Below, in pieces: positions 1-11,418 of a DNA stretch of 64,000 nt; within the stretch, counting starts at the first letter, position 1, and every line of letters begins with the position of its first letter. The notes beneath the pieces were generated by a model that saw only the letters and a list, made by a program, of their open reading frames with translations, made no database searches and was not told the DNA's origin. The DNA is from Tillandsia leiboldiana. Its lineage: Eukaryota > Streptophyta > Magnoliopsida > Poales > Bromeliaceae. Location of the stretch: assembly GCA_029204045.2 (NCBI GenBank), contig CM055060.1, positions 56,942,544 to 57,006,543 on the forward strand, in the 5' to 3' direction. The position numbers and the translations under genes were made by a program.

Positions 1-116
1 AATGTAGTGAAAACGGATGTCAATGTGCTTGGTCCTGCCATGATACTTGGGGTCCTTCACATACTCCAAAGCGGCCATGCTGTCAGAGACCATCTCAACA
101 GGCTCGTCAGCTCGAG

Positions 117-3100
117 TCACAATGTCGAGGTGCTGGAGAAATCTCCTAGCCAAACAGCCTCCTGAACGGCTGCTGAACAAGCAACATACTCCGCCTCCAT
201 GGTAGACAAGGCAATGCAACTCTGTTTTTTACTGCACCAGGAAATTGCCCCACCTCCAAGCATAAACACATAGCCTGAAGTGGACCTGCGCTCATCTCTA
301 TCACCGCCCCAATCAGCATCACTATATCCTTTCAATCTCAAGTCCCCAGCTTGAAAGCATAGGACGAGATCACTGGTTCCCTTTAAGTATCGAAGGATCC
401 TCTTGACCGCTTGCCAATGAGCAGGTCCTGGGTTGCTCTGGTAACGACTTACTAAGCCAACAGCGAAGCATATGTCAGGTCGAGTACACATCATAGCGTA
501 CATCAAGCTGCCAATCGCACTCGCATAAGGAACCCTACTCATTTGCTCTTTTTCTTTATCCGTTTTAGGGCACTCATCAAGACTCAAAGTGTGATTCTTT
601 TCCACTGGAGTATTAACGGGTTTACTATGATGCATCCTAAACCGCTCTAGAACCCTTTTAATATAAGATTCTTGAGACAGACCAAGAAGTCTCCTAGAGC
701 GATCTCTGATGACCTTAACACCGAGCACATAGCTTGCCTCACCCATATCTTTCATCTCAAAATTGAAAGATAACCACTCCTTAGTGGTATTGATCAACTC
801 GATGTCATTCCCAGCCAATAGTATGTCGTCGACGTATAGAGAGAGAAACAAAATTCCCTTTTCTGACTTCTTGACATATACACAGTGGTCTTCCTCTATC
901 ATGGACATACCGATAGAGATGATGGCTTCATGAAACCTCAAATACCACTGTCTCGATGACTGTTTGAGACCATAAATGGACCTTTTAAGACGACATACTT
1001 TGTCTTCTTGACCTTCGAGTACAAAACCCTCAGGTTGATCCATATAGATCTCCTCCGCTAATCCTCCATTGAGGAAAGCTGTCTTGACATCCATTTGGAA
1101 CAATTCCAAATCTAGATGAGCCACTAAGGCTAAAATCACACGTATGGAGGCAAATCTCACAACGGGAGCAAATGTCTCGTTGTAATCTACCCCCTGCCTT
1201 TGATTGTAGCCCTTAGCCACGAGCCGAGCCTTATATTTATCGATTGATCCATCCACCTTGCGCTTAATTTTTAAAACCCATTTATTTCCAATAGACTTGC
1301 GCTCAGGTGGAAGGTCAACCAACTCCCATACTTGGTTCTTGCTCATGGAATCCATCTCATCTCTCATAGCAGCCATCCACTCATCACAAGCTGGTGATTG
1401 TAGCGCTTCTACATAAGAAGCAGGCTCATCATCATCGAGCGGAGTGCACATGAAAATATTCCCTTCGATCTCAAAACGTCGACGGGGAATGTTTCCACGT
1501 TCACTTCTACGCAGTTGAGGGCCTAATCTCTCGGCTTCCAAGGGTATGCTCCCACTCATAGAAGCACTCCCACTAGCCGGAGGATCGATACCACTTCCTT
1601 CAGCGACTTCGGGAAGTGATCGATCACCCTCACCAGAAGATGGGATAGCATCGTCTTGTAACTCATACAATCCGACGTCATTTCGCATTTCACCAATGCT
1701 TGGAAATTCCTTCTCTAGGAATTCCACATTACGAGACTCAATCTCGGTCATCCCACCATCTGGGTGTTCACCATACATCACATAGCCCTTCGAATTTTCA
1801 GGGTATCTGATGAACACACGCTTGCTTGCTTTAGGGCCGAGTTTCCCGAATCTATGTGAGGGGTTATGAACATATCCAGCTGAACCCCAAGGGCGTAAGT
1901 AGTGTAAACTTGGCTTTCTACCACTCCACAACTCATATGGGGTAGATGGCACTGATTTACTAGGGACTCGATTAAGAATATAGGCAGCAGTCAAAAGAGC
2001 ACCTCCCAAAAAACTTATAGGAAGATGAGCATGCGCCATCATAGACCTAACCATGTCCAGTAGAGTACGATTCCTTCGCTCTGCAACACCATTTTGTTGC
2101 GGAGTACCTGGAATAGTGAGCTGTCTCATAATGCCCTTTTGCTCACAGTAAGTCTTGAACTGATCAGACAAGTACTCACGTCCTCGATCAGTGCGAAGCA
2201 CTTTTACACTTCTTTCTATTTGATTCTCAGCCTCCGCTACGAAGCGCTTGAAGCAATCTAAAGCTTCAGAACGGTGAGAAATCAAATACACATAGCCATA
2301 ACGGGAATAATCATCAATGAATGTGAGAAAATAGCACGCACCATGCCGGGCCCTCACATTCATTGGCCCACAAATGTCTGAGTGGATCAGTTCCAAAGGA
2401 TGAGAGGCACGAGTAGCCTTACCAAAAGGCTTTTTACATGCCTTCCCAGCCAGACAAGGCTCGCACACAGATAGGTCAACTTTGGCGAGAGACCCCAAAA
2501 AGCCTACTCGAGCCAGTCTGTTCATTCTTTCTTGACCTATATGGCCTAGTCTGGCATGCCATTTAACGGATTCATCACAGAGATTAGAAGAAGAAGAAGC
2601 AAAAACAAACGAATCATCCTCCAAATCTAACTTAAAGAAACCATTTATTAATGTACCATATCCAAATAAAGTACCATGAAAGGAAATGTTAAGGCGGTCT
2701 CTGTCAAAATGAAAAGAATAGCCTAAATGTAGCAAAGCTAAAACTGAACATAGATTACATCTTATACCGGGTGCATATAGCACATCTTGAAGAAGTAAGG
2801 TGCGGCCACCACGCAACTTGAGTCGGTACGAACCAACTCCAATAACTTCTTCCATTGAGCCATTCCCAAGGGTGACAAATTGTGTGCCAGTCGGTACTCG
2901 ATGGTAATCTACAAATCCCGCTCGATCACGCACTACGTGCTTGTTTGCTCCTGTATCCACGATCCAATCGGGAAGAGAATTAGCTACTAAAGCATAAGAG
3001 CAAACAAAACAGTGTGAGAGTGGTAGGGTTACCTTTTTCGGCTCAGAACAATCCCGAGCGAAATGACCCTTCTTCTTGCAGTTATAGCATTTTAGCTTTG

Positions 3101-3872
3101 CAACATCTCTGCTGCCAGCGCGCTTGCCTCTGCCGCGCTTTCCAATTCCACCATGAGGAATTTGATTTTTATTTTTTTGCGCTCCTTTGTTGTAACGCTT
3201 TTTGCGCTTGGGTGCAAAACCACCGCGCTCCTCAGAGCGTGCAACAAGAGCGACAGAACGGTTCGCATCCAAGCGTTCTGCCTCAAGCTCGAGATGACGT
3301 GATATGTCATTAAACGTTTTAATGCCCTCACTGTGCGTCATCAGGAGCTTCATCTGGGACCATTCAGGGTCCGGCAGTGAACGAATCACCGCGAGAACCT
3401 GTTGCTCATCGGTGAGCTCATTTCCAGCAGCCTTAAGGTCCCGAATCATGGTGCTCATCGCACGAAGGTGCTCAACCATTGAGAGCTTCGGGTCCTTAAT
3501 GTACTGCTGAAACTTTAGATTTAGGGCACGCAGCCTCGTAACGGAAGTTTGCCCAAAAGCAATCTTCAGATTTTCCCACATGTCTTTGGCAGTCTCAAAT
3601 GTCTCAAACTGTCCAATGAGGTCATCCTGCATGGCACACAACATAGTATACCGAGCAGTACGATCCTCCTTGAACCATTTGTCATAGACATCCTGCTCAG
3701 GCTTGTGTTCTGCAGTAGAGTTATCTAGAGGCACGGTCTTTTTGACAGAGAGAGTTTCAAGAACTCCTTGTTCATTGAGCAGGTATTGCATTTTTCTGTG
3801 CCATATGTCATAATTCTTTCCGTTTAGCTTATCACCCCTCGTGAGGTCAGCTATAACATTTCTGGAAGCCAT
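117..3872 (-). CDS. Ty1/copia gag-pol polyprotein (1251 aa, frameshifted at its C-terminal end)
   Basis: The frame starts at an ATG followed by ASRNVIADLTRG. It contains a UBN2-type gag (about residues 50-210), a CCHC knuckle CYNCKKKGHFARDC (about 262-275), an aspartic protease with DTG (about 305), and a GAG-pre-integrase HARLGHIG segment. The integrase carries the D, D and E positions (HSDICGP, LRTDRGREY, NGVAERRNRT). RT has YVDDILLAGND (about 1014) and RNase H has SDADWGGDRDERR and STMEAEY. One uninterrupted frame implies a recently active copy. Reading to the left, the frame ends at 117 after an apparent 1-nt loss near 150; the shifted frame continues as recognisable RNase H to the window edge. 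Integrase RTDRGREY has Arg where the family usually has Gly. The protein would copy the element RNA in virus-like particles and integrate the cDNA. Confidence 0.93.
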   Translation of the reverse strand: MASRNVIADLTRGDKLNGKNYDIWHRKMQYLLNEQGVLETLSVKKTVPLDNSTAEHKPEQDVYDKWFKEDRTARYTMLCAMQDDLIGQFETFETAKDMWENLKIAFGQTSVTRLRALNLKFQQYIKDPKLSMVEHLRAMSTMIRDLKAAGNELTDEQQVLAVIRSLPDPEWSQMKLLMTHSEGIKTFNDISRHLELEAERLDANRSVALVARSEERGGFAPKRKKRYNKGAQKNKNQIPHGGIGKRGRGKRAGSRDVAKLKCYNCKKKGHFARDCSEPKKVTLPLSHCFVCSYALVANSLPDWIVDTGANKHVVRDRAGFVDYHRVPTGTQFVTLGNGSMEEVIGVGSYRLKLRGGRTLLLQDVLYAPGIRCNLCSVLALLHLGYSFHFDRDRLNISFHGTLFGYGTLINGFFKLDLEDDSFVFASSSSNLCDESVKWHARLGHIGQERMNRLARVGFLGSLAKVDLSVCEPCLAGKACKKPFGKATRASHPLELIHSDICGPMNVRARHGACYFLTFIDDYSRYGYVYLISHRSEALDCFKRFVAEAENQIERSVKVLRTDRGREYLSDQFKTYCEQKGIMRQLTIPGTPQQNGVAERRNRTLLDMVRSMMAHAHLPISFLGGALLTAAYILNRVPSKSVPSTPYELWSGRKPSLHYLRPWGSAGYVHNPSHRFGKLGPKASKRVFIRYPENSKGYVMYGEHPDGGMTEIESRNVEFLEKEFPSIGEMRNDVGLYELQDDAIPSSGEGDRSLPEVAEGSGIDPPASGSASMSGSIPLEAERLGPQLRRSERGNIPRRRFEIEGNIFMCTPLDDDEPASYVEALQSPACDEWMAAMRDEMDSMSKNQVWELVDLPPERKSIGNKWVLKIKRKVDGSIDKYKARLVAKGYNQRQGVDYNETFAPVVRFASIRVILALVAHLDLELFQMDVKTAFLNGGLAEEIYMDQPEGFVLEGQEDKVCRLKRSIYGLKQSSRQWYLRFHEAIISIGMSMIEEDHCVYVKKSEKGILFLSLYVDDILLAGNDIELINTTKEWLSFNFEMKDMGEASYVLGVKVIRDRSRRLLGLSQESYIKRVLERFRMHHSKPVNTPVEKNHTLSLDECPKTDKEKEQMSRVPYASAIGSLMYAMMCTRPDICFAVGLVSRYQSNPGPAHWQAVKRILRYLKGTSDLVLCFQAGDLRLKGYSDADWGGDRDERRSTSGYVFMLGGGAISWCSKKQSCIALSTMEAEYVACSAAVQEAVWLGDFSSTSTL

Positions 3873-4859
3873 TTCACTATATTAAAAAAAACAGGTTTGG
3901 ACATTAGGCACGTATTTCAAAAAATTAACAAGATTGAAAAAATATCTCCTTCATAACGGGATCGAAAATTTCGCTAGGCTCATAATCATCACCCAGTGTT
4001 GGTTCAAGAAATTTCAATCTTATTAATTTTTTTTCTTATTTAATTTTGAAACTTATTCAAAAAAAAACGAAACTCATCCATTAAAAAAACACATCTTAAA
4101 AAAAATTTTAAGAACTTATCTTAGATAAGTCATATCACACAGATAAAATAATAAAATAAGTACTTTTGCCAAAATTTAATTTGAAAAACGTCGATGGTGT
4201 GCAAAACACATTCCTCTTACATGACCTTAATTATTACATCTCATTTGCAGAAATAAAACCTACTACATCACTACAAAGATGTACATCAAAGGTAACCATA
4301 TTCTAAAGGAATGCTGCACACGCCGAACCCGCTTTTCTAAAAATTAAATTTTGTGGAAAAACACCGAAAGAACACAAGTACTTATATGCACAAAACATAC
4401 ACAATTAATAATAAGCTACACAAGCATTTAAATCTACACAAGATATAAGTTATACAACACATGCATATTTAAATCTAAATCCCACAGGTAAATAAAATAA
4501 TAAAAAAATTTCACACCACATAGGTGCATAAAAAAAAAAAAAAACTTATTTTCTTAATTAAATAAATAAAAGAAAATGCAGGAAACCAGGCCGGGCCGGG
4601 CCCAGCGCACCGAGCGCATGGGGGGGGGGGGGGGGTGGGAGGGCCCGCACCCGCTCAGGGATGCAGGTCGGCTGCTGGCCGGGCCAGGCCCTGCGAGCAC
4701 TGCGCGGGGGCCCGAGCCTGCTGGCCCTCTCAGCGCTGCAGGCCGGGCCGGGCCCAGCGTGCGCCCACTCTGGCGCTGCAGGCTGGCCTGGCGCCTGCAT
4801 ACGCGGGGGCCCGCTTCGGGCCGCGCCCAGCCCAGCGCGCGGCGCCCTTGCGGCTGCCC

Positions 4860-4894
<35 letters not shown>

Positions 4895-5308
4895 AATGCA
4901 CACAGCATAAAGGAAAATTAAAAAATATTTATTTACAACTGATGTAAAAAAAATATTTCTTGAAGAATAAAAAAACTAAAACTAATTTAGTTTTCTTTTT
5001 ATCTTTTTTTTTTTAAAAAAAATATGTATATATTTACAGCATATGTAAATAATAATAAAAAAAGTTATTTACAACATATGTAAGTAAAAAAAAATATTTC
5101 GTGATCAACATAAAAGAATAAAAAATTAAAACTAATTTAATTTTCTATCTTCATCTTTTATTTATTTATTTTAATTCGATTTCACATAGAAAAAGAATCA
5201 AAAAAAAATTATAGAACTAATCTACGAAAAATATGATCAACGAAACAAATTTTTTTTTTTTAATCAAGCAAACACAGGCATGATCTTTAGGCGAAAACAA
5301 GCAAACAC
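3873..5308 (-). other. Copia leader (5' untranslated region) with an embedded GC-rich block
   Basis: This is the non-coding leader between the primer binding site and the gag ATG. It is AT-rich with many A and T runs, except for 4577-4862. That block is strongly GC-rich, opens with GGCCGGGCCGGGCCCAGCGC, holds a run of 16 G (4620-4635) and ends at a run of 29 T (4862-4890). Near-copies of its opening motif recur near 4741-4760. Open frames across it in several directions are compositional and are not called as genes. Confidence 0.6.
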
Positions 5309-5320
5309 GCTCCGATACCA
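5309..5320 (-). other. Primer binding site (initiator tRNA-Met type)
   Basis: The plus strand reads GCTCCGATACCA, so the minus strand reads TGGTATCGGAGC. This differs by one base from the common plant site TGGTATCAGAGC. It lies 2 nt from the LTR start, as expected. Confidence 0.85.
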
Positions 5321-5322
5321 AT

Positions 5323-5968
5323 TGTTGGAATTAGAGGGCAGCGGAAACTTACAAACTGGATAGCCAACGTATCCAGGAACCAAAAGCCGGATCGGTTAGC
5401 TTGTTTTACAAGCCTTCTTGGATCGTCCTTGTCTTGGTAATTCTTGACTCTCCACGAATCTCCTGGTTGCGAATCGGATGCGCAGATCGGATGCGAAGAG
5501 GGCTACCAGAGTCCTCTTCTATGTCCACACTCCAAAACCCTCTTCTATGTCCACACTCCAAAACCTATGTCCACACTCCAAAACCCTCTTCTATGTCCAC
5601 ACTCCAAAACCCCGGGAACGAAGGTGGAAACCCAGAGAGAACGTAAAGAGAGAATGAGAAAGAAGAAAATCTATTTTTCTTCTTGTGTATCGTATATCGT
5701 CAATTCCCCGTATAGGGGAAGGGGTTCTATTTATAGACTATTAGGACTCTTTAGGATATCCTTTTTCTCACGTAGAGATAAACAGAATATGGTTAGGATA
5801 TGGATTAAGATATGTTTCTTAACCTATAAGAAACATATCCTTATCTTTAACCCATAAGGATAAATCCCGATCTTATTCTTAACACAAAAAGGATAAATCC
5901 TAATCCAAATCTCATATGGATTGAGTCAAAAATAGAACCGGCCAATGTGGACACACCACATGGCAACA
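5323..5968 (-). repeat. 5' LTR of the copia element (646 bp)
   Basis: The LTR is bounded by TGTTG at 5323 and CAACA at 5968, a 5-bp inverted terminal repeat beside the primer binding site. A minus-strand TATA box, TATAAATA, lies at 5728-5735. A minisatellite with four copies of a 19-bp core (TATGTCCACACTCCAAAAC) starts at 5520, 5546, 5566 and 5592, downstream of the TATA box and so probably within the transcribed R/U5 part. The outer end is set only by the terminal repeat, since the partner LTR is not in view. Confidence 0.8.
5728..5735 (-). promoter_or_regulatory. Putative LTR TATA box
   Basis: TATAAATA on the minus strand inside the LTR, oriented toward gag-pol. It is the best core-promoter candidate for the retrotransposon transcript. 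Confidence 0.55.
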
Positions 5969-5993
5969 AAAATTAAATATAAAAATAATATTG

Positions 5994-6060
<67 letters not shown>

Positions 6061-7043
6061 GTGCATGACGCTTGATAGTACAGCTAGTCTAGAGTTTGAT
6101 TAATAGTACTGTATATTATTCTTTTCGTTTATCTTTTATGCCTTTTTTTTTTTTTTTCCTCTCAACGCGATTTAGATTTGCGTCGATCAACTTGCTAATA
6201 AACAATATATGACTATTCTTTTTGAACGGAATAAGGTGACAATAAAATGTTTCAAACAATCAAGAAATCAAATAAATTACTCTTCAAGGACCATCATGCA
6301 TGCTTAATTAGAACTTAATGTCAAAAATTTAAAAAATTTCAGCTCACATTGTTGGTCCAACTTCGCTAGAAATTTGAGAGCGTAGATCTGGACTAGTAAA
6401 ATCGAGATAGATTTACATGTTTTCGGATAAGACTTTTGCGAGTTAAAATTATAGTCCTTGACATTAAGCTACACTTTCTTTAAGAACAGACATGGAAATG
6501 AAAATTTTTGATAAATATAGTAAGAATGGGAAATGGATATGGATAAATTAACATATATATATATATATATATATATATAAGAATAGGATAAGGGATAAGA
6601 GTCAACAAGTGACTTGATAGAGAATAATAATCCATGCAGCACTTGTAATAATTAGTCTCTCATGATTAGGCCTCTTGCTCATACCTCTCCATAAATTATA
6701 AAATGTTACCATAAATTACCCCCAACTTTTTGTTAGCACAAATTATTAAATTTATTATACTTTTATTAAAAATTATTTAAATTATGTATATTTTTTATTT
6801 TAAATTTTAGTTTGTGATATTTGAAGGTTGGAATTAACTTTGAGAGTGGTTCACGTTTTTATGGAGAGCTTCAGTTCTAAAAATATAAATAATATATATA
6901 AAATATTAATGTGTTGATAAATAACATATGATATAATTGAAGCACGTGCATAAAATAATTAATTATCTGTGCACGAATTTGGAGGAAAATTTTAGAGTAG
7001 GGCTATTTTCGATGTAACGAACTAATAAAAAATTATTTTAAAT

Positions 7044-7121
<78 letters not shown>

Positions 7122-7540
7122 CTAGAAAATTGAGATTGTAAGCATGTCCCTTCTAGTCCTAGTCCTAGATGAACTTTATCCTTCTTTTGTCTTCTTTCTC
7201 TTTTATTTTGAGCATCTATTTTTTTGTTCTCTCTCTTCTTAAAAATAAAAATTAAAAATTAAAAAATAAAAAATAAAAAGTAAAAAATAAAAGTTAAAAG
7301 CTAAAAGTTAAAAGTTAAAACTTAGAGGGAAACCTCTTCCTTCCAATAATTTTTTGCATCTTTACTAACAAATAAAAATAAAAATAAAAATAAAAAGAGA
7401 AAATAAAAATCATGAACACACACAATGACACACATACACACAGAGAAAAAAACAAAGGAAAAAAAAAAACATAGTACTCTGACACACGCGGACCAATCAA
7501 ATGATGAGCCCTCTCCTCTCCTCTCCTCTCCTCTACTCTA
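5969..7540. other. AT-rich intergenic region with microsatellites
   Basis: No gene is supported. It holds (AT)n tracts at 5997-6057, 6552-6579 and 7050-7116, and an A-rich imperfect repeat at about 7242-7320. A CCTCT pyrimidine repeat at 7511-7535 leads into the 5' UTR of the next gene. Confidence 0.7.
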
Positions 7541-7654
7541 CGCTCCGTCATTTTCACCACCCCTCTCCTCTTCCTTTGTGTACTTATACATATACGTACA
7601 TAGCTTCGCACACTATACTCCATTGTGGTCGCCCCCTCCACCACAACCACAACA

Positions 7655-10600
7655 ATGTCGCTCTCGGAGGCGGCGTCGAGAGCGAGGAGGGAGCGAAAGA
7701 GGGCGACGGGGACGATCGACGTGAGCGAGGGGGTGGAGGTGGAGGAGGTGGAGGAGGAGGAGGAGGTGGTGGTGGAGCCGAGCCCCGATGTCCACAAGCT
7801 CTTCTGCTTCTACAGCAAGCTCTACTTCGACGACGCCCTCGGCTCCTGCATCGTGCGGTGGAGCTCCCCTCGCATGAGCAGGTCGGGTCCCCTTCTTCTT
7901 CATCTTCTTCTCCAACTCATCTCCGCGTTTAGTTCGTCATAAGAAATAGGGTTTTGGGGTGAAATGTGGAGTGCTTATTTCGTTCTTCGAGAATAGGGTT
8001 TGCGATTGCAATGGAGTTCGATCTCAGGACCTGCTGCTCTGGTACCCTACAAAGCACTCGATTGCTATAAAAGCTGTCGAAGAACAGTATTTTTAATATT
8101 ATATATTAAATGTATGAAAAAAAAAATACTCTGTTAGAAATTCAAAATACCGAAATTGCCCTTCTTCTCTAACCTCCTTGATGGATGGAAAAGAGGAGGA
8201 GGAGGAGGAGGAGGAGGAGGAGGTGGAGATTTTGTTTAATGAAATGAGGGATGTTGGTTTTTCTAGCTGAGGAAGTTATTATGCAACTAGCAGAATTTTG
8301 AAGGGAATTTTGTGCATTTTTATTACTTGTTTTGTGATTTACTCTGTGAATGACTTTGATTGAGCATGTGAGAAAAGAGAATGGTTTTAAAAGAAAGAAA
8401 ACAAGTATTGATACTTCTTTCAGATAGCAAAAAATGAAAGACTAATATGTGCAGGCTTTTACATGAGATCTTATTTAATTTGATGTGATGCAGCTGTGCC
8501 GGAACATGCCGTTTTTTGCGAGAGGGTGGTTGTGAAATACATCTCTCTGAGCCTTTACTGAAAAAACGGTCGACAACTGATCTGAAGAAGATCTTATTGC
8601 ATGAGATGATCCACGCATTCTTGTTCATCACGCAAAACAAAAAGGATCGCCGGTATCGTGTTATTTACCGTGGGAATCACGGCATACACGCTTGTTCACC
8701 TGTCTGTTTTTTAGAACAAATTCTTATTGTATGTATGCAGCGAACACGGGCCGATGTTCCAGGATCTCATGAATACTATCAACTCCAGCTCACAAGCTGA
8801 TCACCAGGTTCGTCAAAACAACTGTTGTGAAGAATCATGTCGGAATGTAGTACTTTTAGATACTTTATTGGTTGCTTAATTGTTTTTGCAGAGACCGTCT
8901 GGCGGGTACAATATCACTGTCTACCATGACTTTCATGAGGAAGCTGATAGCTATAGACTTCATCACTGGAGGGTAAGTTTCTTCCTCAAAATTTTCATCA
9001 TGTGTAATAGCTGGTACTTCGGATTACAAAGTTCCCTTTTTACATTGTTTGGCTATGTTAATTGGTGCGTGCAGTGTGAGTCATGCGGTGATTTAATTAA
9101 GAGAGCAATCAACAGAAAACCATCAGCCACTGACTGCATTAAAAAAGCAGGCCAAGGCAATGTTTGCGGCAACTCATCTTGCCACTGGCACAGGTAAGAA
9201 TGTAGAATCACCAAACTTTTATTGAGAATCTCAGTTGTTCTGCTATATTCTCATCATGATCATATAAATGAAATTTGTTCTGGAATAAAACATAAATTTA
9301 AGATAACGAAGCATCTTTGAAGTTTGAAGATTGCTTGAATTCATAGAGTAAAAGAAGGATGCGAAAAATAGTATCCTAGCTGTCAGGATCTTTGCAAGGG
9401 CCAATACTGGCTTTTTGGAGCCATCTGTTAAGCTAATGTTCACGAGAAGGAAGTGGCCCATTGATAGCATTCTAATGATCCTAAATGTGGGTCTGAACAT
9501 GCAAATGCAGGCAAAGTTCCTTAAAAAATTGTTTTAGTTTGGAAGTGTGAATTAACAAAACAACCCCTAGCTGGCCCCTGTTTAGGCGATTTTAGTTGCA
9601 AATGAAACTTTTCTGAAATGGAGATATTTGTAATTTATGGAAGATTGCATGTATTATGTAAGATGCTGCCTTTTTCTTTGTTGTGAATTTTTTTTTGATG
9701 TTTTCTTATGACAACAAATGCCTTCTTTTTATATATGTTATTAGCTTACTATAAAATTACAGTTGAGATCGTCTATGAGCTTCGCAACATATGGCAACCA
9801 TGCTTGTGAAACTTTGCATCATATAGATTAGCATTTATGAGCTCTTGCTTTATCAAGAAATTACGTGTCATACGGGCACCGTCCGCAACTTCTCATATCG
9901 AAAATGATCACTCCATCGATTTTTTTTTTGTCTGATAGTGATCACTCAATCGATTTTTTTTATCTGAGTCTCATATCAAACCCGATTTTATGTAGATATT
10001 ATTCCATGTGGAATGTCTTATTAAGCTTCATTAGTTTTCGTCACTGAGTTGCTAGTGGTGTAAAAAGGGATGCAACTATGCATACTATTCTCGTCTCAAA
10101 TTTGATCTGTTTAGTTCCTTTTATACAGTCACCAGATGTCATGTGGTGGTACCTATGCAAAGATAGCAGAGCCGCCTGGGTACAAGGACAAAACAAAAGC
10201 TTCAAAAGGTGAGAATTTACTATTTAATTGACAGATTTGATACTCTGGATGTCTTCTTGTTTTACTTCTTATCGTTGTATCTACTTGGAAACTTTCAGAT
10301 GATTAACTGGAGATTAATATGCTGATGATATTCTTTGCTATGCTGTTGAGTTGCCTTGCATGATGATTTTGATTGCATTGGTTGGTTATGATTGCACTAG
10401 TGAAGATAATCCTACAATAGTTCTCTAAAAGATGCTGGGGCCTACTATCTAACTTGAACTGGAATCATTAAATTCTTTGGATATTAGCAAGTTGCACATA
10501 GTAATTTTCAGAACTGAGAAGCAAGTTATTGTTAGGACTACCTGAGTTAGCTAATTCTTCTCTCTTCTTGAAACATTTTCTCACTACTAAAACACTTCCC

Positions 10601-11418
10601 GATCAGGTGTGCAAAAGAATCTCGACATCAAGCCCGAAAAGCCCAATGTAGCTATAATGAATAATCAAGGATCACATAAATCAGGTGTGCAAAAGAATCT
10701 TGAGATCAAGCCTGGAAAGCCCAGTGTAGTTATGCTGAGTAATCAAGGATCACATAAATCAGAAGGAATGAACGATAACTGTGATACTAAGATGCCACAT
10801 GTGATCACACATTTCTTGCATACTGCTTGTGATAAAAAAAAGACTTTGCACGGGAGTTCCCTAGAGTGCGAAAAATCAAAGATCAACGAGTCAAAGCTTA
10901 AAAAGCCTTTTGTGGTTCCAGAAAAACAGAAGAGTGCAAATTCACTAGAATCAAAGAAGCGACAACGCAATGATACAATCAAGCAACAATTTGGTAAAGG
11001 TAAGAAAGAGTTCATGGTGGCTAGTGCATGGCTGGGTTATTATGCGGATGAAGAAAGCGACGAAGATATAGAGCCTTTGGTCAACAAGAGAACAGAGAGA
11101 AGGAAAAGGCAAAAGATGGTGAAGAAGACAATGGCTGCAGCCCGAGAAAACATGGCCTGTGCAACTTTCCCTGTTGATCCAAGTAGGTCCCAGAAAGGCA
11201 GTGTCAGAGACTTCTCGTTGGCGCCTCACGAAAATTGTGATGGTGGAGCTCAGATTGTCAGTTTCGAGAATGTTTCAGCAATTGATTCTGATGAAATTCT
11301 TGATGCCGAACCGCTTGATCATTCTGCGCCTCTCCCATTACCTACCTTTCCTTGCGCATCGCCCTCGAAATCACCAGCTCAAGACATTGTGATATACATC
11401 TCAGATGATTCAGATTAG
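7655..11418 (+). CDS. SprT-like zinc metalloprotease, Spartan (SPRTN/DVC1) type, 7 exons, 514 aa
   Basis: Exons by GT-AG and phase: 7655-7881, 8494-8652, 8741-8807, 8892-8972, 9075-9193, 10129-10208, 10607-11418; total 1545 nt with stop. An acidic N-terminus precedes the SprT fold. The zinc protease motif HEMIH is at residues 112-116, with a likely third ligand His131 in EHGPMF. A zinc-ribbon-like part starts CESC at 179 and ends SCGGTY near 231. The family cleaves proteins crosslinked to DNA in the nucleus. Exon 7 encodes two tandem 26-residue repeats (about 246-297), a basic NLS-like stretch KRTERRKRQK (about 403) and a C-terminal tail DIVIYISDDSD that fits a SUMO-interacting motif. I see no clear PIP box or UBZ finger. 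No TATA box is evident; the upstream region is CT-rich. The ATG chosen is the first in-frame ATG that gives the conserved layout. Confidence 0.9.
10607..10762 (+). repeat. Two tandem 78-bp units inside exon 7 of the Spartan-like gene
   Basis: Units 10607-10684 and 10685-10762 begin with the same GTGTGCAAAAGAATCT and end with the same AAGGATCACATAAATCAG. Each encodes 26 residues in frame (VQKNLDIKP and VQKNLEIKP). Base differences lie mostly in the middle. The end of unit 1 repeats the ATCAG|GTGTGC context of the real splice acceptor at 10606/10607. Confidence 0.9.

Larger units (their letters stand above)
1..5968 (-). mobile_element. Ty1/copia LTR retrotransposon, 3' end beyond the left edge
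   Basis: Reading leftward on the minus strand the order is 5' LTR (5323-5968), tRNA-Met primer binding site (5309-5320), a 1.4-kb leader and a gag-pol frame that runs off the left edge within RNase H. The domain order (gag, zinc knuckle, protease, integrase, RT, RNase H, with integrase before RT) is diagnostic of Ty1/copia. The 3' LTR and polypurine tract lie outside the window, so LTR age and the TSD cannot be judged here. Confidence 0.93.

Noticed and set aside
4558..4921. Open frames of 85-116 codons in the GC-rich block
   Set aside because: Open in several frames on both strands, ending in Phe or Lys homopolymers from the T run; compositional only.
7315..7932. Other open frames overlapping the Spartan exon 1 region on both strands
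   Set aside because: They are shadows of exon 1 and its CT- and GA-rich surroundings, with no protein similarity I recognise.
10685..10762. Second 78-bp unit as a separate small exon
   Set aside because: There is no intron between the units; the reading frame runs straight through.
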